DNA of 40,801 bases from Streptomyces flaveolus (lineage in GTDB: Bacteria; Actinomycetota; Actinomycetes; Streptomycetales; Streptomycetaceae), in contig NZ_JNWV01000056.1 in NCBI RefSeq assembly GCF_000716535.1, positions 1 to 40,801 of the forward strand. The letters run 5' to 3'. Each line of letters starts with the position of its first letter. Within the stretch, counting starts at the first letter, position 1. Shown piece after piece: positions 35,127 through 40,801 of the stretch. The position numbers and the translations under genes were made by a program. The notes under the pieces are model-generated. The model worked only from the letters and a program-made list of their open reading frames with translations, made no database searches and was not told where the DNA came from.

Positions 35127-35639
35127 TCACGCCGGCACGCCCGCCGCCGGTGCCGGCTCCCGCTGGACCAGTTGCGGCCCCGTCTCCTCGTGCGCCGACG
35201 AGGACGGCTCGGCCGACGGCGGCTCGGAGACGGGCGGCGGCGGGGTGGAGGCCGGCGGCTCGGGCGGGGCGGAGGTCACGGGGGGAGTCGGGGGAGCCTG
35301 CGTCGGCACCGGCTCGCCGGGCTCGGCGGTCTGCCCCGGCTCGGCCGGCGCGTGGGAGGCGCTGCGCGCGGCGGACGGGGTGGCCGACGCCGAGCCCGGC
35401 TTGCCCCGCTTCGCCTTGCCGCCGTGCCCGTGCTTGCCGTCACCGGACCCGCCGCCCTCCTCGGCGAAGCCGCCCGCGCCGGCCACCGGGCCGCCGTCGG
35501 GCGCCTCGCCGCCGCGCTGCCCCGCCGAGTGGGAGGGCCGGGCCCGGCCCGCGTCGTCGCCCACGTTCACACAACCGGCGGCGGCGGTGACGGCCAGTAC
35601 CGCGACGGCGAGACGGACGGGTACGTACATGGGGCGCAC
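35127..35639 (-). CDS. Proline-rich putative lipoprotein
   Basis: About 170 residues. A short basic start, a hydrophobic segment (VPVRLAVAVLAVTAAAGC) ending in a near-lipobox AAGC, then a charged Gly/Lys-rich region (GDGKHGHGGKAKRGK) and a Pro/Ser/Thr/Glu-rich tail (PTPPVTSAPPEPPASTPPPP). There is no catalytic domain. GTG 35639 follows GGAGG at eight bases. The low-complexity tail could span the thick cell wall. Frame and composition could mislead in such GC-rich DNA, but signal peptide and ribosome-binding site agree. Not recognised beyond this. Confidence 0.65.
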   Translation of the reverse strand: MRPMYVPVRLAVAVLAVTAAAGCVNVGDDAGRARPSHSAGQRGGEAPDGGPVAGAGGFAEEGGGSGDGKHGHGGKAKRGKPGSASATPSAARSASHAPAEPGQTAEPGEPVPTQAPPTPPVTSAPPEPPASTPPPPVSEPPSAEPSSSAHEETGPQLVQREPAPAAGVPA

Positions 35640-35977
35640 GGCGGCCACCTCCGGGGGCAAGGAAAGGAGTCAACCTCCCCAACTCCCGCCGCCCACAAGA
35701 GGACACGCGCCCCACCCGCATCGACACCCAGCACCCGCACACCCGAGCGCGACCCGACCCCCGCCCGGCCCACGCGAACTGGCTCCGGCCCAGCACCCAG
35801 ACCCACGCCTCGCCATCCGGTCACCGGCGCCCACCACACGCTGCCCCGCCCACCGGAGCATCCCGGCCCGCTCAACACCACGGCCCGCACTCAGCCGCGC
35901 GACGCGATCCCCGCCAGCACACCGGCTACGCGAATCAGGCCGCCCTCGCGAGTCGGTCCCCGTGTGCGCCGCCGTGC
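35640..35977. other. Gene-free interval
   Basis: A 338-bp C-rich stretch with no supported gene, hairpin or promoter; open frames here lack ribosome-binding sites and have erratic composition. Confidence 0.4.
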
Positions 35978-36328
35978 TCAGCCGTAGCCGAGGGCGTGCA
36001 GGCGGGCGTCGTCGATTCCGAAGTGGTGGGCGATCTCGTGCACCACGGTCACCTCGGTCTCCGCGACGACGTCCTCGCGGCTGTCGCACATCCTGAGCGT
36101 GGGCCCGCGGTAGATGGTGATCCGGTCCGGCAGGACACCGGCGTACCACTCGCCCCGCTCGGTGAGCGGGGTGCCCTCGTACAGCCCGAGCAGCTCGGGG
36201 TCGTCGGCGGGCGGCTCGTCCTCCACGAACACGGCCACGTTGTCCATGAGCCGCGTCAGCTCCGGCGGAATCCGGTCGAGCGCCTCGGCCACCAGTTCCT
36301 CGAACTCCTCGCGCGTCATCTCCAGCAC
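35978..36328 (-). CDS. Small zincin-like metallopeptidase
   Basis: A 116-residue protein with the zinc motif HEIAHHFG (HExxHxxG) near the C-terminus and the family block GLYEGTPLTERGEW, then DRITIYRGPTLRMC. It belongs to the short metallopeptidases of the PF06262 type, whose physiological substrates are unknown. GTG 36328 gives the usual family length; GACAAT lies six bases upstream on the minus strand, so the message may be leaderless. An ATG at 36379 would add 17 residues. It is divergent from the metallophosphoesterase gene with only about 60 bp between starts. Confidence 0.82.
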   Translation of the reverse strand: MLEMTREEFEELVAEALDRIPPELTRLMDNVAVFVEDEPPADDPELLGLYEGTPLTERGEWYAGVLPDRITIYRGPTLRMCDSREDVVAETEVTVVHEIAHHFGIDDARLHALGYG

Positions 36329-36388
36329 AGGGTCATTGTCCGGGAACACCGCCGCATATCCACCAGGGGACGTGGGCATACGGCACCA

Positions 36389-37945
36389 ATGGCCCGCGTC
36401 CCCGTCGCAGCCCTGAGCACCATGCTGAACCGGACCCCGAACCGCCCACGCCCCGCCCGCCCGCTTCCCGCCCTGGAACTCGCCGACCGCCCCAGCCCCT
36501 GGCTGCGCGCCCTGGGGCTCACCACGGTCGTCCTCGTCGGCGCCTGGCTGGGCCTGCTGGTCGTCGGCAACGTCCGGGCCCCGGTCGGCCCGATGGACAC
36601 GACGATGGCGCTGCGCCCCTCCGTCAGCGGCGGCACGAAGATCAACGTCTCCCCGCTGGGCTCGCTCAGCCTGGACAGCCATGTGGCCCCGGTCCGCCTG
36701 GACGTGAACGTCGACCAGCTGGACCCGCTGCGCTCGCAGGCACTGGTCGACCACCCCGAGCGGCTCTCGGGCCTGCAGGACGAGGTCGCCCGGGACGTCG
36801 AGCACGGCACGCTGGACCTGGCCGTACGATCCTGCGTCGCCGTGGTCTCCGGGGCCACCGCCCTCGGCCTCGCCGTGTACCGCCGCCCGCGCCGGGCCCT
36901 GGCGGCCGGCGGGCTGGCCCTGGCCCTGCTGGCCGCCTCGGGCGTGTCGGCGTACGCCACCTGGAACCCGAAGTCGGTCCTGGAGCCGCGCTTCTCCGGA
37001 CTGCTCAGCTCGGCGCCGTCCGTGGTCGGCAACGCCCGCAGCATCGTCACGGAGTTCGACGTCTACCAGAAGGAGTTGGCGCGCCTGGTGACGAACGTGA
37101 CGAAGCTCTACGACGTCACCTCGACCCTCCCCGCCTACCAGCCGGACCCCTCCACCATCCGCGTCCTGCACGTGTCGGACATCCACCTCAACCCGGCGAG
37201 CTGGAAGATCATCGGTTCGCTGGTGGAGCAGTACAAGGTGGACGTGATCGTCGACTCGGGCGACACGATGGATCACGGTACGGCGGCGGAGAACGGCTTC
37301 CTCGACCCGATCCGGGACCTGGGCGTGCCCTACGTCTGGGTGCGCGGCAACCATGACTCGCGGACGACCCAGCGCTACCTGGAGCGCATGAAGAACGTGC
37401 ACGTCCTGGACGACGGCAGGGCGGAGACGGTGGCGGGCCTGCGGTTCGCGGGCATCGGTGATCCCCAGTTCACCCCGGACCGCTCGGCGGTGCCCGGCGG
37501 TGACGCCTCCGAGCAGTTGGCGGGCGACCGGCTGGCCAGCGCCCTGCGCGATCAGCGGACGGCCGGCACCCCCGTGGACGTGGCGGTCGCGCACGAGCCG
37601 TCCGCCGCCCGCGAGACCGACGGCACCGTGCCGCTGGTGCTGTGCGGGCACCTGCACCACGAGGGGACCGAGCTGCTGCCGTACGGCACCCGGCTGCGCA
37701 TGGAGGGCTCGACCGGCGGCAGCGGGCTGCGGGCCGTCGAGCGCAAGTACCCGGCCCCGATCGAGGCCTCGATCCTCTACTTCGACCGGGACAGCCGCAG
37801 GCTCCAGGCCTGGGACGCGATCGAGCTGGGGGGCCTGGGACTGACAACGGCCGAGGTCAGCCGCCATCTGGCGGACGAGAACCAACCGGGCGCCACCGGT
37901 GCCTCGCACTCCCCTTCCCCGACCGCTCCCAGCACCTCGCCGTAA
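36389..37945 (+). CDS. Membrane-anchored calcineurin-like metallophosphoesterase
   Basis: A 518-residue protein with a hydrophobic segment near 40-65 (LTTVVLVGAWLGLLVVGNV), two more near 150-195, and a phosphoesterase domain in the second half. Metal-binding motifs in order: HVSDIHLNP (about 261), DSGDTMDHG, RGNHDS (about 319), AHEPSA, and GHLHHEG (about 419). The region between the first and second hydrophobic parts would be outside the cell, so the catalytic domain may be too. ATG 36389 lacks a clear ribosome-binding site; ATG 36422 is an alternative. The C-terminal tail is Pro/Ser-rich. The substrate is unknown. Confidence 0.85.
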   Translation: MARVPVAALSTMLNRTPNRPRPARPLPALELADRPSPWLRALGLTTVVLVGAWLGLLVVGNVRAPVGPMDTTMALRPSVSGGTKINVSPLGSLSLDSHVAPVRLDVNVDQLDPLRSQALVDHPERLSGLQDEVARDVEHGTLDLAVRSCVAVVSGATALGLAVYRRPRRALAAGGLALALLAASGVSAYATWNPKSVLEPRFSGLLSSAPSVVGNARSIVTEFDVYQKELARLVTNVTKLYDVTSTLPAYQPDPSTIRVLHVSDIHLNPASWKIIGSLVEQYKVDVIVDSGDTMDHGTAAENGFLDPIRDLGVPYVWVRGNHDSRTTQRYLERMKNVHVLDDGRAETVAGLRFAGIGDPQFTPDRSAVPGGDASEQLAGDRLASALRDQRTAGTPVDVAVAHEPSAARETDGTVPLVLCGHLHHEGTELLPYGTRLRMEGSTGGSGLRAVERKYPAPIEASILYFDRDSRRLQAWDAIELGGLGLTTAEVSRHLADENQPGATGASHSPSPTAPSTSP

Positions 37946-37951
37946 ACCGTT

Positions 37952-37981
37952 TTGGCGATACCCCCCGCCATCCCATATGCT
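37952..37981 (+). promoter_or_regulatory. Promoter of the tRNA-Glu/Asp/Phe cluster
   Basis: TTGGCG (37952-37957), 18-bp spacer, TATGCT (37976-37981), 44 bases before tRNA-Glu and directly after the phosphoesterase stop. Confidence 0.65.
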
Positions 37982-38025
37982 TCTCACGTCCCCGACGCGC
38001 TGAGAAGCGCCCAGGCGGGCCGATA

Positions 38026-38098
38026 GCCCTCATCGTCTAGCGGCCTAGGACGCCGCCCTTTCAAGGCGGTAGCACGGGTTCGAATCCCGTTGGGGGCA
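38026..38098 (+). tRNA. tRNA-Glu (TTC)
   Basis: 73 nt: acceptor GCCCTCA paired with TGGGGGC (one T-G pair), anticodon loop CTTTCAA, T-arm CGGGTTCGAATCCCG. No encoded CCA. Confidence 0.95.
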
Positions 38099-38134
38099 CG
38101 CAATACCGTGTGCGACACTGTTGCACGCACGCTT

Positions 38135-38209
38135 GGTCCTGTGGAGCAGTTTGGAGTGCTCGCCACCCTGTCAAGGTGGAGGCCGCGGGTTCAAATCCCG
38201 TCAGGACCG
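38135..38209 (+). tRNA. tRNA-Asp (GTC)
   Basis: 75 nt: acceptor GGTCCTG/CAGGACC, anticodon loop CTGTCAA, T-arm CGGGTTCAAATCCCG, discriminator G73. No encoded CCA. Confidence 0.95.
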
Positions 38210-38211
38210 CT

Positions 38212-38231
38212 GGTGTTTCACGTGAAACACC
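38212..38231. other. parS partition site (ParB binding)
   Basis: GGTGTTTCACGTGAAACACC is a perfect 20-bp palindrome containing the full 14-bp core GTTTCACGTGAAAC of Streptomyces parS sites. It lies in the two-base-margin gap between tRNA-Asp and tRNA-Phe. ParB loaded here organises the origin-proximal chromosome for segregation into spores. It implies the window is near oriC. Confidence 0.92.
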
Positions 38232-38233
38232 GT

Positions 38234-38307
38234 GGCTGGGTAGCTCAGTTGGTACGAGCGTCCGCCTGAAAAGCGGAAGGTCGCCGGTTCGACCCCGGCC
38301 CCAGCCA
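38234..38307 (+). tRNA. tRNA-Phe (GAA), integration target
   Basis: 74 nt: acceptor GGCTGGG/CCCAGCC, anticodon loop CTGAAAA, T-arm CCGGTTCGACCCCGG, discriminator A73. Intact. The mobile element begins just beyond its 3' end, so the element restored the tRNA on integration. Confidence 0.95.
38262..38307. other. Probable attachment site attL in the 3' half of tRNA-Phe
   Basis: Integrases of this class recombine at the anticodon-to-3'-end part of a tRNA gene. The integrase gene sits 94 bp beyond tRNA-Phe, pointing toward it, the standard layout. The matching attR lies outside the window, so the true identity segment and its length are unknown. Confidence 0.5.
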
Positions 38308-38328
38308 CAGCCGCCCTGACCAGGGCTT

Positions 38329-38366
38329 GAGCCCCTCTCCGACTATCACCGGAGAGGGGCTCTTTT
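38329..38366. terminator. Terminator between the tRNA cluster and the integrase
   Basis: GAGCCCCTCTCCG (38329-38341) pairs with CGGAGAGGGGCTC (38350-38362), eight-base loop, then TTTT. It faces the tRNA cluster and could also stop the integrase transcript from the other side. Confidence 0.85.
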
Positions 38367-38374
38367 GTGTCGTC

Positions 38375-38395
38375 TACGCCAACCGGTACGCCAAC
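38375..38395. repeat. TACGCCAAC direct repeat next to the integrase
   Basis: TACGCCAAC at 38375-38383 and 38387-38395, 12 bp apart, in the short gap between terminator and integrase stop. Placement suits an integrase arm-type site, but this is inference. Confidence 0.4.
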
Positions 38396-38400
38396 GGCTC

Positions 38401-39603
38401 TCAGGAGAGGGTGTCGCCCAGCTTCCGGAGCGCCTTCCGCTGCTCGTCCAGGGACGTGTGGGCGTAGACCTTCATGGTCACCCCGATGTCACTGTGCCCG
38501 ACGATCTGCCGGACGACGTGAGGCGGCACCCCGAGATCAAGCAGGAGCGAGACGGCCGAGTGCCGAAGATCGTGGAATCGGATCTCCAGACCGAGACGCT
38601 TCCGGAGCGGGTCCCAACTCCGCCGGAGGTTGTCCGGCTCCAGCGGAGTACCGATACGGGACGTGAACACCAACCGCTGCTCCTTCCACCCCATGCCGGC
38701 CGCGGCTCGCTCCTGCGCCTGCCGCTCGCGGTGCTCGGCGAGCACCTTCACCACGAGGGGCGGCAGGGGCACTGTGCGGACGGATGCCTTGGTCTTCGGC
38801 TTGACCAGCCGCAGCTCTCCCCCGACGCGCTGTAGCGCGCGCTCGATGGTCAGCGTCTCGCGGTCCAAGTCGATCGCGTCCCAGCGCAGGCCCAGCAGCT
38901 CCCCGCGCCGCATGCCCAGGACCAGGGCGAGCACGTACAGGGCGTGCAGGCGGTCCCCCTCAGACGCGCGGAGCAACAACCGGGCATCGGCGACACTGAG
39001 ACCCTTCCCGGTGTCGTAGGTGGGCGTGGGGACCTGCACAAGCTGCGCGACGTTCCGCACGATCAGCTCCTCACGCACGGCGTTCTGTAGCGCGTTACGC
39101 AGGACGGCATGGATGGACTGCACCATGCGCCGGGACAGCAGCGTCTTGCAGCACTCGCCGGCCGCGCAGCACTCCGGCTCCGGTCGCTCCTTGTCCCAGC
39201 CGTGCTTGCAGCACTGGCACTCAGCGGCGACGCGGGCGAGCCAGGTCCGGACCTCGGCGGCCCGGAGCGTGCGGATCTTCTTCCGCCCGAGACCGGGGAT
39301 GAGGTGGACACGAGCCACACTCTCGTAGCCCTGGTAGGTCTTGGGACGGCGGTGGACCCTGACCACCGTGGCGAGCCAGTAGGTCAGGTAGTCCCCCAAG
39401 CTCATATTCGTGTCGGGCACCGGAATGCCCTGATTCTCCTGTGCCTGGAGTTCGGTGATCTTCTGCCGCACTTCGTCACGGGTCTTGCCGTAGACCGAGA
39501 CGCGCTTGCGGATGCCGCTGGTGGTGGTCACGTACACGCGGCCGTGGTAGGTGCCGTCCTTACGGATGGTGATGCTGCCTTCGCCGTTGGCGCGTTTGGC
39601 CAT
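38401..39603 (-). CDS. int: Tyrosine recombinase (integrase) of an integrative element
   Basis: A 400-residue site-specific recombinase. The N-terminal arm-binding region is followed by a SAM-like core-binding domain interrupted by a cysteine cluster (C129, C131, C132, C145, C146, C151, C152) that may bind zinc, a feature of pSAM2-like actinobacterial integrases. Catalytic residues are Arg232 (GMRRGELLGLRW), Lys in KTKASVRTVPLP, His344/Arg347 (FHDLRHS), His370 (GHSD) and Tyr380 (VYAHTS). Its ATG overlaps the xis stop by one base (TGATG), so the two are translationally coupled. Confidence 0.95.
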   Translation of the reverse strand: MAKRANGEGSITIRKDGTYHGRVYVTTTSGIRKRVSVYGKTRDEVRQKITELQAQENQGIPVPDTNMSLGDYLTYWLATVVRVHRRPKTYQGYESVARVHLIPGLGRKKIRTLRAAEVRTWLARVAAECQCCKHGWDKERPEPECCAAGECCKTLLSRRMVQSIHAVLRNALQNAVREELIVRNVAQLVQVPTPTYDTGKGLSVADARLLLRASEGDRLHALYVLALVLGMRRGELLGLRWDAIDLDRETLTIERALQRVGGELRLVKPKTKASVRTVPLPPLVVKVLAEHRERQAQERAAAGMGWKEQRLVFTSRIGTPLEPDNLRRSWDPLRKRLGLEIRFHDLRHSAVSLLLDLGVPPHVVRQIVGHSDIGVTMKVYAHTSLDEQRKALRKLGDTLS

Positions 39604-39800
39604 CAGGCGGCCTCCCTTAGCTGGGTCTGGATGAACGTGTGGAGCGCATCGGCCGGCACTCGGCGGGACCGACCGATCTTGAAGCTCTGGAGCTGGTTCG
39701 AGCGGATGAGGTCGTAGACCTTGCAGCGGCTCAGCCGCAGCGCGGCCATGACCTCGGGGACCGTGAGCGCTTCGTGACTCGTGGGCAGAGCAGTGCTCAT
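39603..39800 (-). CDS. xis: Excisionase-like MerR/HTH_17 protein
   Basis: A 65-residue protein: LTVPEVMAALRLSRCKVYDLIRSNQLQSFKIGRSRRVPADALHTFI is the winged helix of recombination directionality factors. It directs the integrase toward excision. It stands directly upstream of int with a one-base overlap. Upstream DNA holds the repeat array described separately. Confidence 0.92.
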   Translation of the reverse strand: MSTALPTSHEALTVPEVMAALRLSRCKVYDLIRSNQLQSFKIGRSRRVPADALHTFIQTQLREAA

Positions 39801-39846
39801 GCGGTGACTCCTCCGGGGGCAGTCCTTCGGGGGGCCTCTCTGAGGG

Positions 39847-40048
39847 CCGCTACTTCCGCTACCTCCGCTACCTCGCAGGTCAGAGACCTGTACTAGGTAG
39901 CGGAAAGGGGTAGCGGTAGCGGATGGGTAGCGGCGGGGTAGCGGCTCGCGGTGGTGCTTGCCGCTACCCCGTTGTTGCTGGTCACGCGGCGTTTTCGGTG
40001 CCGGGTAGCGGAGGTAGCGGACTTTCCGGGGGTGGGGGGCAGTAGCGG
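39847..40048. repeat. Array of twelve GTAGCGG/CCGCTAC words (iteron-like)
   Basis: CCGCTAC at 39847, 39856, 39865 (exactly 9 bp apart) and 39961; GTAGCGG at 39897, 39910, 39916, 39927, 39938, 40005, 40014 and 40042. The palindrome CAGGTC-AGA-GACCTG (39876-39890) sits between the two orientations. The last three copies lie in the 3' coding end of the replication gene. Such density in 200 bp next to a replication gene fits an origin or regulator-binding array. Confidence 0.85.
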
Positions 40049-40801
40049 GCCCACGCGTCCCACAGATCGGCGGCGTAGTAGCCCTTGAGGACGCTTCCGG
40101 CGGTCTTGATGTTGCGGGAGGTGATGGGCTCGTTGTCGGCCGTCATGTACTCGGCGAGCATCCGGGACAGCCGTCGGTTGTCGAGCGGCTTGCCGTGGAG
40201 GTCGGCCCATGGGGCGTCGTCCAGGGCGTTGAGGCGGTCCAGGATGGCGACGGTGGGCAGGCGGTCGATGCCGGCCATGACGTGGTCGCGCAGGTCGGTC
40301 AGCAGCCGGACACCGAGACTGCCTTTGTCGTTGGCCTTGGACGCGGTGACCAGGGCCACGCACGCCTTGCGGGCCCTCTCGGGCCAGTGCCCGCCGGCCG
40401 CGTCGGCGATGGCGATCAGGGGTTCCCACACGTCGGCCGGCCGGTCGGTCACCCCGTCCGGCATGTCCGGCCACGCCCCCATGACGAACCCTCGCGCCTG
40501 CTCGGCCCACGCGGCGAGCCGGTCACGGAGCCTGTGGCCTTCGGCTTCGTGGACGCGGGCCCGGAAGGGCTCCACCTTCTCGTTCCTGGCCCGTCGGCGC
40601 ATGCGGATGATGACGGAGCGGCTCATGATCGTGTCGGGCAGGGAGCCGAGTCCGGCGACCGCGACCGCGCAGTACGACGGGAACGCCTGAACGGTCTGGT
40701 TGCCGCCGTCGCCGATGCACCGGTAGGTGACCCCGGTGCGGCGGTGTCCGGCGTTGAGGAACCCGCGCAGTTCCTCGTTGTCCCCGGCCTTGGGGCCGAA
40801 G
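39982..40801 (-). CDS. Replication protein of the element (DUF3631-like), 5' end outside the window
   Basis: At least 273 residues, open to the window edge. The visible part begins FGPKAGDNEELRGFLNAGH and continues through AVAGLGSLPDTIMSRSVIIRMRRRARNEKVEPF to a C-terminal helical region (LSRMLAEYMTADNEPITSRNIKTAG) typical of DUF3631 in replication proteins of actinobacterial integrative elements and phages. Any primase or helicase core lies upstream, out of view. Its last codons contain three of the repeat words, read as a Pro/Leu tail (PLPPLP). Rep, xis and int share one strand. Confidence 0.8.
   Translation of the reverse strand, partial: FGPKAGDNEELRGFLNAGHRRTGVTYRCIGDGGNQTVQAFPSYCAVAVAGLGSLPDTIMSRSVIIRMRRRARNEKVEPFRARVHEAEGHRLRDRLAAWAEQARGFVMGAWPDMPDGVTDRPADVWEPLIAIADAAGGHWPERARKACVALVTASKANDKGSLGVRLLTDLRDHVMAGIDRLPTVAILDRLNALDDAPWADLHGKPLDNRRLSRMLAEYMTADNEPITSRNIKTAGSVLKGYYAADLWDAWARYCPPPPESPLPPLPGTENAA

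Noticed and set aside
39847..40048. CRISPR array
   Set aside because: The repeat is only 7 bp, present in both orientations, with no uniform spacers and no cas genes.
38401..40801. Complete prophage
   Set aside because: Only int, xis and a partial replication gene are visible, with no structural or lysis genes; a prophage cannot be excluded beyond the edge but the layout fits an integrative plasmid better.

Overview
The window is high-GC actinobacterial chromosome, almost certainly Streptomyces. Signs are strong third-position G/C bias, GTG starts and leaderless starts, a ParB parS site of the Streptomyces/Bacillus type, and a run of genes that I recognise from memory as colinear with the S. 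coelicolor SCO409x-SCO412x region (AtrA, a sigma factor fused to an anti-sigma domain, an AfsR-like regulator, the Orf1590 sporulation protein). No database search was run, so species and locus equivalences are recollection.

Left edge (1-6.5 kb): a multi-promoter region on the minus strand that resembles the upstream region of an rRNA operon lying outside the window; a MarR/MFS efflux pair with an operator between them; a SAM methyltransferase; a PAS-SpoIIE-ATPase phosphatase; and a type II NADH dehydrogenase.

Developmental and antibiotic control block (6.8-18.2 kb): atrA (TetR), a long gene-free interval with tandem repeats, an ECF-type sigma factor with its own zinc-finger anti-sigma segment, membrane helices and a sugar-binding-type NPCBM domain in one protein, a 1112-residue SARP/NB-ARC/TPR regulator, an asparagine-synthetase-like protein that has lost its catalytic residues, and the Orf1590-type sporulation regulator with a leader that can fold into a strong hairpin.

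Housekeeping block (18.2-25.6 kb): L-2-hydroxyglutarate oxidase, tRNA (m7G46) methyltransferase TrmB, a PrsW-like membrane protease, an aldo/keto reductase, an M23 cell-wall hydrolase under a ydaO-type c-di-AMP riboswitch, a membrane SpoIIE-type phosphatase, and initiator tRNA-Met with a strong terminator.

Riboflavin-precursor cassette and redox genes (25.7-30.7 kb): a MarR regulator flanked by a reductase-deaminase fusion (the RibD activities in reversed order) and GTP cyclohydrolase II. The MarR and ribA promoters both carry palindromes between or over their promoter elements. Next come a flavin reductase/TetR pair with twin operators, a probable remnant of a deleted MFS transporter, and a lipoprotein.

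Right part (30.8-38.3 kb): tRNA-Lys, an amino-acid permease, a DEAD-box helicase with a long RG/RD-rich tail, a proline-rich lipoprotein, a small zinc metallopeptidase, a membrane metallophosphoesterase, and a tRNA-Glu/Asp/Phe cluster with a perfect parS palindrome between Asp and Phe.

Right end (38.3-40.8 kb): one end of an integrated mobile element (integrase, excisionase, truncated replication protein with a DUF3631-like segment) sitting at the 3' end of tRNA-Phe. Twelve copies of a 7-bp word (GTAGCGG/CCGCTAC) between and inside xis and rep look like an iteron origin or a regulator array. The element continues past the right edge.
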